DNA of 40,539 nucleotides from JACVRW01 sp035705985 (GCA_035705985.1 DASSVP010000089.1:1-40539); one strand, 5' to 3'. Numbered from the stretch's first letter, positions 1 to 8,167 are shown. The notes: generated by a model not told the origin, from the sequence alone. Translations and numbers: made by a program.

Positions 1-837
1 CGACGGGAGGTCCTCAACGAACGCGTCGAGCAGCCGGTTGATGCCGAGGTTGCGCGTGGCGGCGCCGCAGGTGACCGGAAAGACGTGCCCCTCCGTGACG
101 CCCTGCTTGAGCGCCGAGACGGTCTCCTCGTGTGAGATCTCCTCGCCCTCGAGGTAGCGCTCCATGAGCGCCTCGGAGACCTCGGCGACCTCGTCCATCA
201 GCTTCTCGCGGTACTCCTCGGCGGTCGCGCGCAGGTCCTCCGGGATCTCGATCTCCTGGCAGTTGTCGCGCGCCGCGCCGTCGTAGCGGTACGCCTTCAT
301 GTCGATGAGGTCGATCACGCCCTGGAGCTCGTGCTCCTTGCCGATCGGGATCTCGGTGGCCACGACATGGGGCCCGAAGGCCTGCTTGAGCGAGTCGAGT
401 GTGCGGAAGAAGTCCGCGCGCTCGCGGTCGAGCATGTTCACGAAGACGATGCGCGCGAGCCCGAGCTCGGAGGCGCGCTCCCAGAGCCGGCTGGTGGTGA
501 CCTCGACGCCCATCACGCCGTTCACCACGAAGACCGCGCCCTCCACGACTCGCAGCGCCGCGAGCGCGTCCGCCACGAAGCTTGGCTCGCCGGGCGTGTC
601 GATCAGGTTGATCTTGCGGTCGTCCCAGCGAAACGACGAGAGGCTCGCGGAGATCGACATCTCGCGCGCCTTCTCGTCGGAAGCCGAGTCCGACACCGTC
701 GTTCCGTCCGCCACCGAGCCGAGCCGGTTGATGGCGCCCGCTTCGAACAGAAGTGCTTCGTTCACGGACGTCTTACCGCTGCCCCGGTGGCCGACCAACG
801 CCACGTTGCGGATCCTCTTCGGCGATTCGTGCGCCAT
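1..837 (-). CDS. Elongation factor G-like GTPase (FusA2 type), 3' end cut by window
   Basis: Translation-factor GTPase whose first 279 codons lie in the window; the rest runs off the left edge. It starts MAHESPKRIRNVALVGHRGS. Visible G motifs are the P-loop GHRGSGKTS (about residues 16-24), G3 DTPGEPSF and G4 NMLDRERADF. In true EF-G the G3 motif is DTPGHVDF, with a catalytic His, and G4 is NKMD; here the His is Glu and G4 reads NMLD. That, with the non-canonical P-loop, places it among the EF-G-like paralogues (mycobacterial FusA2 reads DTPGYADF, from memory) rather than the housekeeping factor. The ATG at 837 is preceded by an AAGGGAG ribosome binding site 5 nt away, so the start is secure. 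A -10 hexamer lies at 871-876. The precise role on the ribosome is unknown. Confidence 0.85.
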   Translation of the reverse strand, partial: MAHESPKRIRNVALVGHRGSGKTSVNEALLFEAGAINRLGSVADGTTVSDSASDEKAREMSISASLSSFRWDDRKINLIDTPGEPSFVADALAALRVVEGAVFVVNGVMGVEVTTSRLWERASELGLARIVFVNMLDRERADFFRTLDSLKQAFGPHVVATEIPIGKEHELQGVIDLIDMKAYRYDGAARDNCQEIEIPEDLRATAEEYREKLMDEVAEVSEALMERYLEGEEISHEETVSALKQGVTEGHVFPVTCGAATRNLGINRLLDAFVEDLPS

Positions 838-870
838 CAGACTCCCTTCTCCTCGAGGTGCGAGGGAGTG

Positions 871-876
871 AGACTA
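871..876 (-). promoter_or_regulatory. Putative -10 box of the EF-G-like gene
   Basis: TAGTCT on the minus strand, 33 nt upstream of the ATG at 837. This gene has a real leader with a GGGAG ribosome binding site at 843-847. No convincing -35 was seen. Confidence 0.4.
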
Positions 877-920
877 CTCCGAAAGAAAGGCTGCGCAGCG
901 GGCACCGCCCGCTGCTTGCC

Positions 921-1262
921 TCACTGCAGCGCGGCTTCGAGCGAGTCGTAGACGGGAGCCGCCGCGCGGACCTCCGTTAGCTCGAGCACGCGCCTCAGCG
1001 GCGAGTCCGGCGGCATCGCGATGCGCAGCTCCTGGCGCCGCCGCGCGAGCCGCCGCGACAGGTCGAACAGCACCTCGATGGCGGCCGAGTCGAGGTAGCG
1101 GCAACCCGCGATGTCGAGCACGAGGCCGGACGCCTCGTTCGGCATCGAGGCGAGCAGCTGCTCTCGCACATAGGTTGCATTCGACATATCGACCTCGCCG
1201 GAGAGCCGGGCCACCAGGCGGTCGTCGTGGCGCTCGACGATGATCTCGGCCGGAGAGCTCAT
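921..1262 (-). CDS. STAS-domain anti-sigma factor antagonist
   Basis: 113 residues, a single STAS domain of the SpoIIAA/RsbV type. These small cytoplasmic proteins bind an anti-sigma kinase when unphosphorylated and so release the sigma factor. The phosphorylatable serine is probably Ser59 in RYLDSAAIEVLF, the conserved D-S/T-x-x-I/L context. Its ATG overlaps the stop of the upstream phosphatase gene (ATGA, 1259-1262), so the two are translationally coupled. The upstream protein carries both a PP2C phosphatase and an anti-sigma-type ATPase, which makes this STAS protein the obvious substrate of both; that link is inference from position. It is the last gene of the operon. Confidence 0.9.
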   Translation of the reverse strand: MSSPAEIIVERHDDRLVARLSGEVDMSNATYVREQLLASMPNEASGLVLDIAGCRYLDSAAIEVLFDLSRRLARRRQELRIAMPPDSPLRRVLELTEVRAAAPVYDSLEAALQ

Positions 1263-3526
1263 GCCGCCCGTTCGGCGCCGACGCGGCGGCGCATCGTCAC
1301 GGACGTGCCGCCGTCGTGGCGCTCGACGCTCACCTCGTCCATCAGCTCCTCGATGATCCTCAGCCCGCGGCCGCGGTGCTCGCCGCGCTTGGCGCGCCAG
1401 GTGCCGAAGTCGCGCACGGTCGCCACGACCTCGTCGCCGTCGAAGGTGACCTCGACCTCGTAGCTGGCGTCGCCGGGCCCGTAGGCGTGCTCGATGGCGT
1501 TGCCGGCGGCCTCGCAGATGGTGAGCGTGAGCTCGTAGTGCTCGGTGTCCGAGGCGCCGGTGCCGTGGAGGAAGCGGGCCAGCCGCCGTCGCAGGCGCGC
1601 CAGCGAGCCCGGCTCCGCGGGCAGCGTCAGGCTGATCCGGCCGGCCGCGACCGTCAGCGGCCGCACGGCGAGGATCGCCACGTCGTCGCTCAGCTCGCCC
1701 TCGCCGAGCACGGAGCCGAGCACGCGCTCGCAGAGTCCGCTCAGGTCCTCGTCGGCCGGGCCCACGGCCGCGGCCAGCTGCTCGAGCCGCTCGTCGAGCG
1801 GAGCGTCGCGGCGCTCCACGAGTCCGTCGGTATAGAGCAGCAGCGCCGAGCCGGGCTCGATCACCGCGGTCTCCTCGCGGAACACGGCGGGGTCCGCCGC
1901 CCCGATCGGGACCGAGCGCCCGCCTTCGAGGAAACGCGGCCCGCCGGGCCCGATCACGAGCGGCGGCGGGTGGCCGGCCGCGCTGAAGGTGACCTCGCCG
2001 GTCTCGCGGTCGAGCACGAGGTAGAGCACCGTCGCCATGACCTGCTCGACGCCGCTCATGACGAGCCGGTTGATCCGGGCCACCACCTCGGCGGGCGACG
2101 CCTCGACCATGCCGTATGCGCGGAAGGCGTTGCGGAGCTGGCCCATCGACGCGGCGGCGCGGAGGCCGTGGCCCGCGACGTCGCCCACGACGAGCGCCAC
2201 GCGCCCGTCCGGACGCTCAAGCACGTCGTACCAGTCGCCGCCGATGGCCGCTCCGCGCGCGCCGGGCAGGTAGCGCGCCGCCATCTCCACGCCCTCGATC
2301 GGAGGCAGCCGCTCCGGCAGCAGGCTGCGCTGGAGCGTCTCGGCGATCGTGTGCTCCTGCCTGTAGACCTCGAGCAGGCGGCCCTCCATGGTCTTCCGCT
2401 CGTGGATGTCGATCGCGGTGCCGACGTAGCCCACGAAGCGGCCGCCCACGTAGCGGGGAACGCCTCTGTCCGCGATCCAGCGGTATTCGCCCGCGTGGTG
2501 GTGGAGCCGGTACTCGCGCTCCCACGGGCGCCGCTCGGCCAGCGCCTCCTGCCAGGTGGAGAGCGTGAGCGGGGCGTCCTCGGGGTGCACGCCGAGGCTC
2601 CAGCTCTCCCCCAGCTCCTCCTCGAGCGTGGTGCCCGTGAAGCGCATCCAGCCCTCGTTCACGAACGTCACGAGGCCGGCCTCGTCGGTAGTCCAGATCA
2701 TCGCCGGGGCGGTGTCGGCCAGCTCGCGGAAGCCCGCCTCGGACTCGCGGAGCGCCTCCTCCATCGTCCGGCGCTCGTGGATGTCCGTCGCGGTGCCGAC
2801 GTAGCCGACAAACTCGCCTGCCGCGTAGCGCGGCGTGCCGAGCTCGAGCACCCAGCGGTAGCCGCCCGACGGTGCGTGTCTCAGGCGGTACTCGCAGCGG
2901 AACTCCAAGCGCTCGCGCGAGGTCTCCCTCCACGTGTCGAGCAGGCGCTCGCGATCGTCGGGATGGGCGCTCGCGCCGAATGACGCGCCCCCTCCGGTGA
3001 AGTGGATCCAGCCCTCGTTCACGAACGTCACGTCGCCCTCGGCGTCTGTCATCCACATGAGCGCCGGCGTCGTGTCGGCGAGCTCGCGGAAGCGCGCCTC
3101 GCTGTCGCTGACGAGGTCGTCGTGCCGGGCGCGGCCGAGCGCCGCGCCGAGCAGGCCCGCCACGGCCTGGAGGAAGGCCTCGTCCTCCGCTCCGAAACGG
3201 CGCTCCTCGCGGGCGTGGGCCTCGAGCACGCCGAAGGCTTGGCCACTCGCCCCGATGTCGGCGGTCAGGGAGCTCCCGCTGCCGAGATCGTGCGCCAGGC
3301 GCTCCGGCTCCGGCGGCAGCACTCCGCCGAGCACGCCCACGGGCAGGCCCCAGCCCGCCCGCGCGAGCAGCCCGCGCCCGTCGCCCGTCCGCTCCAGGAT
3401 CGCCACGTGGTCGGCGCCGAGGTCGCGAGCCACCGCGGCGGCCGTCTCGTGGAGCAGCTCGTCGGGTGGGGCGCCGGCGAGCGCCCGCCGGCCGAGCTCT
3501 GCCAACGTCTCCTGGCGGCCGAGCAT
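1259..3526 (-). CDS. GAF-PAS-PAS-SpoIIE phosphatase fused to anti-sigma-type ATPase
   Basis: 755-residue cytoplasmic regulator with no membrane segment. Order of domains: GAF-like region (about 1-135), two PAS/PAC sensors (145-260 and 265-385, both with a TFVNEGW.-FTG core and a DIHER linker), a PP2C/SpoIIE phosphatase (395-625; GGDWYD 429-434, GDVAGHG 448-454, YTDG 565-568, DDVAIL 614-619) and a C-terminal GHKL ATPase of the RsbW/SpoIIAB kind (635-750; N-box EAAGNAIEHAY, G-box GRGLRII). The phosphatase would dephosphorylate and the ATPase phosphorylate a STAS antagonist, here encoded immediately downstream. The PAS and GAF ligands cannot be read from sequence. It starts 15 nt after the sigma-factor stop. 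Metal-binding Asp residues and ATPase motifs all look intact. Confidence 0.92.
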   Translation of the reverse strand: MLGRQETLAELGRRALAGAPPDELLHETAAAVARDLGADHVAILERTGDGRGLLARAGWGLPVGVLGGVLPPEPERLAHDLGSGSSLTADIGASGQAFGVLEAHAREERRFGAEDEAFLQAVAGLLGAALGRARHDDLVSDSEARFRELADTTPALMWMTDAEGDVTFVNEGWIHFTGGGASFGASAHPDDRERLLDTWRETSRERLEFRCEYRLRHAPSGGYRWVLELGTPRYAAGEFVGYVGTATDIHERRTMEEALRESEAGFRELADTAPAMIWTTDEAGLVTFVNEGWMRFTGTTLEEELGESWSLGVHPEDAPLTLSTWQEALAERRPWEREYRLHHHAGEYRWIADRGVPRYVGGRFVGYVGTAIDIHERKTMEGRLLEVYRQEHTIAETLQRSLLPERLPPIEGVEMAARYLPGARGAAIGGDWYDVLERPDGRVALVVGDVAGHGLRAAASMGQLRNAFRAYGMVEASPAEVVARINRLVMSGVEQVMATVLYLVLDRETGEVTFSAAGHPPPLVIGPGGPRFLEGGRSVPIGAADPAVFREETAVIEPGSALLLYTDGLVERRDAPLDERLEQLAAAVGPADEDLSGLCERVLGSVLGEGELSDDVAILAVRPLTVAAGRISLTLPAEPGSLARLRRRLARFLHGTGASDTEHYELTLTICEAAGNAIEHAYGPGDASYEVEVTFDGDEVVATVRDFGTWRAKRGEHRGRGLRIIEELMDEVSVERHDGGTSVTMRRRVGAERAA

Positions 3527-3541
3527 CTCGCCGCCCCGGCG

Positions 3542-4333
3542 CTAGTCGGCTTCGCCCAGGGGATCGCCCTGGAGCCGTGACTTCAGCCGCAGCACCGCCT
3601 TGGTGTGCAGCTGCGAGACGCGCGACTCGGTGACCCCGAGCACCTCACCGATCTCGCGCAGAGTCAGGTTCTCGTAGTAGTAGAGCGCCACGACGAGCTT
3701 CTCCCGCTCCGGCAGCCGCGCGATCGCGTCCGCCAGGCGGTCCTTCATCTCCGTCGTGTCCATCTCCATGGCCGGGTCGAGGGCCTGGGGATCCTGGATC
3801 GTGTCGAGCAGCGAGACCTGGTCGCCGGAGGCGTCGGACACGGTCCACAGCTCGTCGAGCGCCACGACGGACGAGTTGGAGATGCGCACGAGCGACTCCT
3901 GGAACTCCTCGACCGACACCTCGAGCTTGTCGGCCATCTCCTGGTCGGTCGGCGCACGGTGCAGCTCGTGCTCGAGCCTGGCGTTGGCGCGCTCGATCTC
4001 GCGGGCCTTGGTGCGCACGGAGCGCGGCACCCAGTCGAGCGAGCGGAGCTCGTCGATGATCGAGCCCTTGATGCGGGTGATGGCGAAGGTCTCGAACTTG
4101 ATCTCACGCTCGGGCTCGAAGCGCTCGATCGCCGAGATCAGGCCGAGGAGGCCGTACGAGATCAGGTCGGCCTCCTCGACGTGGGAGGGCAGGCCGCTGG
4201 ACATCCGGCCCGCTACGTACTTGACCAGGGGGGCGTACGCGAGCACGAGGCGCTCGCGGGCCTTCTCGTCACGCTCCTCCTTGTAGCGGCGCCAGAGGTC
4301 CCGGAGCTCGATCGCCTTGAGGTTGGTCTCCAT
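3542..4333 (-). CDS. whiG: RNA polymerase sigma factor, FliA/WhiG family
   Basis: 263 residues, the normal length for FliA/WhiG sigma factors. Region 2 spans about 25-100 (DLISYGLLGLISAIERF; RIKGSIIDELRSLDWVPRSVR is the WhiG/FliA core-binding and -10 recognition block), region 3 about 105-165, and region 4 about 205-255 with the helix-turn-helix LTLREIGEVLGVTESRVSQL. In Streptomyces WhiG drives early sporulation genes; FliA drives flagellar genes. Which of these applies here cannot be told. The Xer gene lies 12 nt upstream and the phosphatase/ATPase gene 15 nt downstream, so all four genes probably share a transcript. Control by the downstream STAS/ATPase switch is an attractive inference; known WhiG proteins are held by RsiG instead. 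Confidence 0.9.
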   Translation of the reverse strand: METNLKAIELRDLWRRYKEERDEKARERLVLAYAPLVKYVAGRMSSGLPSHVEEADLISYGLLGLISAIERFEPEREIKFETFAITRIKGSIIDELRSLDWVPRSVRTKAREIERANARLEHELHRAPTDQEMADKLEVSVEEFQESLVRISNSSVVALDELWTVSDASGDQVSLLDTIQDPQALDPAMEMDTTEMKDRLADAIARLPEREKLVVALYYYENLTLREIGEVLGVTESRVSQLHTKAVLRLKSRLQGDPLGEAD

Positions 4334-4345
4334 TTGGGTCTTAGG

Positions 4346-5248
4346 TCACGCGCGCGGGTGAGAGCGGGCGTACGCCTTCTTGAGGCGCTTCGACTCTACC
4401 CGAGTGTATGTCTGGGTCGTTGAAATGCTGGAATGTCCCAGGAGCTCCTGGATCGTACGCAGATCTGCTCCGCCCTCCAGAAGGTGGGTGGCGAACGAGT
4501 GCCGGAGCGTGTGCGGCGAGATCCCGGCGCGGCGCGTCTGGAGCCTCAGCCGGCGGCGGACGTCGGAGGTCGACAGGCGCTTTCCTGTCTTCGACAGGAA
4601 CAGCGCCGGGCTGGCGCCGTTGTTGAGGACGGTCCTGCCGCGCGCGAGGTAGCGGTCGAGCGCCTGCCAGGCGTGCTCGCCCACCGGCACGACGCGCGTG
4701 CGGCCGCCCTTGCCCTCCACGCGCACCTCCTCCGAGTCGGCGTCGAGGCTGTCTAGGTCCAGGTTCACGAGCTCCTCGGCGCGGAGGCCGGCCGCGTAGG
4801 CGAGCTCGAGGATCGCGCGGTCGCGCAGGTCGAGGGGCGTGCCGCCGGGGATGCGGTCGAGCAGCTCGGCCACCTCGTCCGGCTTCAGCACCTTGGGCAG
4901 GTACGAGTCCTTCTTCGGGCTCGAGACGAGCTCCGCCGGGTTTGCCTGAAGCTCACCGCGTTCCACGAGGTGCCTGTAGAACGTGCGGATGGCGGCAAGC
5001 TTGCGCGCGACCGTCGATTTCATCGCCCCCCGCTCCGACACCACGCCGGCGAAGTGGCGGAGCTCGCGGTGACTCAGGTCATGCGGCGCCAGATCCCGGC
5101 CGGACGCCCACTCGGCGAGCTGCGCGAGGTCGACTCCGTAGGCGCGCCGTGTCTTCTCGCCCATGCCGCGGGCCCGCTGCCAGTCATCGAAGCGGGCGAG
5201 CGCCTCCTGCCAGCTAGCCTCGGTGGGAGTGGGTGTCTTCTTCGTCAA
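4346..5248 (-). CDS. Tyrosine recombinase XerC/XerD
   Basis: 300 residues, the standard Xer length. N-terminal SAM-like core-binding domain (about 12-100) and C-terminal catalytic domain (115-295). The catalytic set is complete: Arg156 (GLRAEEL), Lys180, His246 and Arg249 (HTLRHSFATH), His272 (LGHSS), Tyr281 (TQTYTRV). Xer proteins resolve chromosome dimers at dif. The length and the context, next to a WhiG-type sigma factor as in other actinobacteria, argue for a housekeeping Xer and against a phage integrase. XerC cannot be separated from XerD by eye. The assigned start is TTG at 5248 without a good ribosome binding site; a promoter-like GCTAGCCT for the opposite strand lies inside the first codons, so the true start could be slightly downstream. 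Confidence 0.88.
   Translation of the reverse strand: MTKKTPTPTEASWQEALARFDDWQRARGMGEKTRRAYGVDLAQLAEWASGRDLAPHDLSHRELRHFAGVVSERGAMKSTVARKLAAIRTFYRHLVERGELQANPAELVSSPKKDSYLPKVLKPDEVAELLDRIPGGTPLDLRDRAILELAYAAGLRAEELVNLDLDSLDADSEEVRVEGKGGRTRVVPVGEHAWQALDRYLARGRTVLNNGASPALFLSKTGKRLSTSDVRRRLRLQTRRAGISPHTLRHSFATHLLEGGADLRTIQELLGHSSISTTQTYTRVESKRLKKAYARSHPRA
5215..5220 (+). promoter_or_regulatory. Putative -10 box (GC-TAGCCT) for the small gene at 5265
   Basis: TAGCCT preceded by GC, the same octamer found before rpsP, ffh, ftsY and yceD. It lies inside the 5' end of the Xer gene on the opposite strand. A transcript would begin near 5227-5229 and contain GGAGG (5252-5256) before GTG 5265; a leaderless start at GTG 5229 in the same frame is also possible. 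Confidence 0.45.
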
Positions 5249-5264
5249 TACGGAGGACGGTCGG

Positions 5265-5549
5265 GTGGCGACGAGGACTCAGCTGGCCGAGGCCGAGCTC
5301 GTGGAAGGGCCGGACGAGCAGCCCGTGAAGCCGTGGCACCCGATCCAGGGCCCCAGCGACGCCTCAACCATGTGGTACTCGGTCCTCCGAAAGCGCGAGC
5401 GCGGCATCTTCATCGGCACGCTCTGCATTCGACACACGGACCGAAAGAACCTGCTTGGCGAGCAGGGTTGGGAGGAGATCCCGATCGAGGAGATCGGGGT
5501 CCCACGAACGACGAACGACAGCACTGAGGAAGGGAAGCGTCCTGGATAA
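5265..5549 (+). CDS. Small conserved-looking protein of unknown function
   Basis: 94 residues from GTG 5265, which has GGAGG 8 nt upstream. I do not recognise the family. The protein is hydrophilic, has no signal peptide or membrane helix, and is rich in charged residues and Trp (PVKPWHPIQGP, STMWYSVLRKRERGIFIG, QGWEEIPIEEIG). High third-position GC continues through the frame, supporting real coding. It is divergent from the Xer gene with only 16 nt between the two assigned start codons. An in-frame GTG at 5229, 8 nt after a GCTAGCCT box, would give a 106-residue leaderless version overlapping the Xer start. It converges on the L,D-transpeptidase gene. Confidence 0.6.
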   Translation: MATRTQLAEAELVEGPDEQPVKPWHPIQGPSDASTMWYSVLRKRERGIFIGTLCIRHTDRKNLLGEQGWEEIPIEEIGVPRTTNDSTEEGKRPG

Positions 5550-5575
5550 GGCTTGCTGGGGAAGCCCTAGTCAGG
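5541..5575 (+). terminator. Hairpin over the stop of the small gene, possible terminator
   Basis: CCTG (5541-5544) pairs with CAGG (5572-5575) and GGCTT (5550-5554) with AAGCC (5562-5566), with an internal loop and a 7-nt apical loop. No T-tract follows, so this is a weak candidate for a convergent-junction terminator. Confidence 0.3.
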
Positions 5576-5618
5576 ACGGTTGCCTCCTTCGATGCCGTCG
5601 TTCGCTGCGTTTCGCGTG

Positions 5619-6653
5619 CTACGCGATGTAGATCGGCGCTCCCACCGGGACCTGGTCGTAGACCTCGATCACGTCCGGGATCGCCATTCGGATACAGCCG
5701 TGTGACGCTGCCGTTCCGAGCGAGTAGGTCTGGTCGGTGCCGTGTATGCCGGCGCCGTCGTAGATGCCCAGCCAGCGGGCCTTGAGGGGGTTCTCCGGCA
5801 CGCCGCCCGGCACCACGGTGCCGGCGAGGTCGCCCGCCCAGTCGCTGTCGGGCACGCTCCAGGCCGGGTCCACCGCCTTGTTCTGGATGTGGTAGAGCCC
5901 GGCCGGGGTGTCGAAGCCCACGGCCCCGACCGCGACCGTGTACTCCTTGGCGAGCTGGAGGTTGCGGTACAGCCGCAGCTTGAAGTTGTACCGGTCGGCG
6001 ATCAGGACGACGGGGTACTTGTCCGCGAGCTGCGCCTGGGTGACCTTCGGCTTGATGATCCGCACCGGCGCCCGCACCCGGCGCTCCACGCCCGGCACGG
6101 TCAGCGCCTGCGCCACCCGCTGCTCGAGCACCGCCCCTTTGACCTTGCGGCCCTTCTGCTCCTTCACCTTCTCGAGCGACGGGAAGCTCACCTCGGCGTC
6201 GCGAGCCGGCCGGTTCAGCTTCCTCTCGACGCGCTCCACCAGCTGCTCGACCGCGGCCGTCGAGTAGCTCACGCGTGGAGGCACCTGCACGTCCTCCTCG
6301 CCGCCCGTGACGTCGCGCGCGACGCGGCTGAAGATGCTGCCGTCGCGGCTCGCCTTGACTGCCTCATCGACCATCCCGCCCACGTCCGCCTTCACGCCGG
6401 CGTCCTCGGCCGAGAGGTTGAAGCGCGTCTTCCCGCGGACGACAGAGATCGGCTGCTCCAGCGGCTCCTGGAGCTCGCGCCGCACGAGGGCGCGGGCCTC
6501 GTCGCTCTTCATGCCGCCCACGTCGACTCCGGCGATGGTCACGCCCTCGGCGATCAGGTCCTCTCGAGATGAGTCGTACGCGTACGCGGCCACCGCGCCG
6601 CCGATCAGGATCAGCAGAACGACGGCCACGAGGATGAACCACCTATGCCTCAT
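5619..6653 (-). CDS. L,D-transpeptidase (YkuD domain) with N-terminal membrane anchor
   Basis: 344 residues. One hydrophobic helix at about 6-26 (ILVAVVLLILIGGAVAAYAY) after a basic start MRHRW, so either an uncleaved anchor or a signal peptide. The middle (35-200) resembles the peptidoglycan-binding-4 (VanW-associated) domain, with the GVTIAGVDVGGM opening. The C-terminal 130 residues are a YkuD catalytic domain ending in HGT ... SHGCIRM with the nucleophile Cys320. It should make 3-3 cross-links in peptidoglycan on the outer face of the membrane. It is monocistronic: convergent with the small gene on one side and 64 nt from the SDR stop upstream. A TACCCT hexamer lies 11 nt before the ATG. 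Confidence 0.92.
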   Translation of the reverse strand: MRHRWFILVAVVLLILIGGAVAAYAYDSSREDLIAEGVTIAGVDVGGMKSDEARALVRRELQEPLEQPISVVRGKTRFNLSAEDAGVKADVGGMVDEAVKASRDGSIFSRVARDVTGGEEDVQVPPRVSYSTAAVEQLVERVERKLNRPARDAEVSFPSLEKVKEQKGRKVKGAVLEQRVAQALTVPGVERRVRAPVRIIKPKVTQAQLADKYPVVLIADRYNFKLRLYRNLQLAKEYTVAVGAVGFDTPAGLYHIQNKAVDPAWSVPDSDWAGDLAGTVVPGGVPENPLKARWLGIYDGAGIHGTDQTYSLGTAASHGCIRMAIPDVIEVYDQVPVGAPIYIA

Positions 6654-6664
6654 GGATGCCGATC

Positions 6665-6670
6665 AGGGTA
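6665..6670 (-). promoter_or_regulatory. Putative -10 box of the L,D-transpeptidase gene
   Basis: TACCCT on the minus strand with an 11-nt spacer to ATG 6653. There is no Shine-Dalgarno sequence in between (GATCGGCATCC), so the leader would be only a few nucleotides. Confidence 0.4.
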
Positions 6671-6717
6671 CCTAGGGCCGGGGCGGCCGACGACGCTTGA
6701 GAGCGGATTTGCGCGCC

Positions 6718-8163
6718 CTAGACGCGCGAGCCGCCGCGAGCGAGCACCGAATCGATCGCGCTCAGCACGCGCGTGCGATTGGCGTGATCGCGCTCATACT
6801 CCTTCAGCGTCCGGAGGTCCTCCGCCTCCAGCGAGGCCAGCAGCGCGATCACCTCCTCCGCGGCGAGGTCGTCGTAGTGCTCGACCGGCCTCGCCGGCCG
6901 CGCGCGCGCCGCCCGCTTCTCCGCGGCCTCCTCGGCCCGCGCGGCTCGCTCCGAGGCCTCGCGGGCGACCCGCTCGGCCTCTGCCGCGCGGCGCTCGGCC
7001 TCGGCGGCACGATCGGGCGTGTCGCCGTCGTCGAGGTCCATCCCGGCCGTCTCGGCGAAGCTCGTCAGGAGCCGCTGCAGCTCGGCAAGCTGGTCGCGGC
7101 TCAGCTCGGACGCCGCCCTGTCGCGCGTGTTCTTCACGTGAGGGCTCCAGCGCAGGAACTCCTCCACCTCGCGCTCGTACCGGTACGGCTCCTGCGCACC
7201 GCGCACGACCGGGTGGATGCGCAGGTGCTCGCCGAGCTTCAGCACGGTCTCGCGGCTCGTGTGCTGGTAGCGGAACCCGGCCGCCTTGAAGCGGCGGTTG
7301 TCCACCCCGCGCCCGAAGCGCATCTGGTTCAGGGCCTCCGGCGGGATCTCGACGCCGACGCGGCGCGCCAGCGCCGCGGCGATGCCGGTACCCCATGGAG
7401 ACAGCACCGGCGCGTAGGGCTTCCCGAGCAGCCCGGCGACCTCGCTCAGCGCCAGCACCCCGTCGCCGGCCACGTTGTAGACGCCCGGCACCCGGTGCTT
7501 GACGGCGTGCTCCAAGGCGTGGAAGACGTCGTCCTCGTGGACGAACTGGTAGCGCGGGTCGAAGCCGAGGATCATCGGCACCACCGGCAGCCCGAACAGC
7601 TTGGTGTGCGACGTCTCCACGTCCGGGCCGAGCACGTTGGCGAAGCGCAGGATCGTCACGGCCTTGTCCGGATGACGGTCGGCGAACTCGTTCAGCGACG
7701 CCTCGGCCTCGACGATGTCGCGCTCGATTCCGGTGTGCGGCGGGTGCGGCCGGCGCATCGTCTCGTCGAAGAAGGCCGGGTCGTCCTGGTGGGCGCCGTA
7801 GAAGTGGGTCGACGACTTGAGGACCACCTTCTGCACCGGCGAGTCCGAGCCTGTGCAGGCGGCCAGGATGTTCATCGTGCCCATCACGTTGTTCTCGTGG
7901 GCGCGCGAGGACGGCATGACGGCGGAGTCCACGACGAGCCGCGTGTCCACGACCGTGTCGATCTCGGCCGCCTCGACCACGCGCCGGAGCAGCGCGTGCT
8001 GGGCGCCGACCTTCACGTACTCGGTGCGCTCGAGCTCGACCTGCGGCTCCTCGTTGTCCACGCCGATGACGGCCTCGACGTCCGGGAACGCCTCCAGCGC
8101 CTGGGCCAGCCGACCGCCCCAGTAGCGCGAGATGCCGGTGATCAGGATGCGCTTCGAGTCCAC
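6718..8163 (-). CDS. GalE2-like NAD-binding SDR with coiled-coil tail
   Basis: 481 residues. Residues 1-340 are an extended SDR/epimerase fold: Rossmann start RILITGISRYWGGRLAQAL, VVLKSSTHFYG (Ser118), TILRFANVLGP, FVHEDDV, and GVYNVAGDG. The YxxxK pair normally found about 30 residues after the Ser is absent (the region reads GIERDIVEAEA), so ordinary epimerase chemistry is doubtful. From memory it resembles mycobacterial GalE2 (Rv0501), which also sits beside an acyltransferase gene (Rv0502). The tail (about 355-481) is unusual: an Ala/Glu/Arg-rich coiled coil at 385-430 followed by a small helical end. The GTG start lies 4 nt after the acyltransferase stop, so the three genes form an operon. 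The substrate is unknown. Confidence 0.82.
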   Translation of the reverse strand: MDSKRILITGISRYWGGRLAQALEAFPDVEAVIGVDNEEPQVELERTEYVKVGAQHALLRRVVEAAEIDTVVDTRLVVDSAVMPSSRAHENNVMGTMNILAACTGSDSPVQKVVLKSSTHFYGAHQDDPAFFDETMRRPHPPHTGIERDIVEAEASLNEFADRHPDKAVTILRFANVLGPDVETSHTKLFGLPVVPMILGFDPRYQFVHEDDVFHALEHAVKHRVPGVYNVAGDGVLALSEVAGLLGKPYAPVLSPWGTGIAAALARRVGVEIPPEALNQMRFGRGVDNRRFKAAGFRYQHTSRETVLKLGEHLRIHPVVRGAQEPYRYEREVEEFLRWSPHVKNTRDRAASELSRDQLAELQRLLTSFAETAGMDLDDGDTPDRAAEAERRAAEAERVAREASERAARAEEAAEKRAARARPARPVEHYDDLAAEEVIALLASLEAEDLRTLKEYERDHANRTRVLSAIDSVLARGGSRV

Positions 8164-8167
8164 GCCG

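Noticed and set aside
1316..2983. Plus-strand open frame of 555 codons opposite the phosphatase/ATPase gene
   Set aside because: Antisense shadow; the minus strand encodes recognisable PAS, PP2C and ATPase domains.
4346..5248. Tyrosine recombinase as a phage or island integrase
   Set aside because: Length, domain pattern and the WhiG neighbour fit housekeeping Xer; no att repeats, phage genes or tRNA target nearby.
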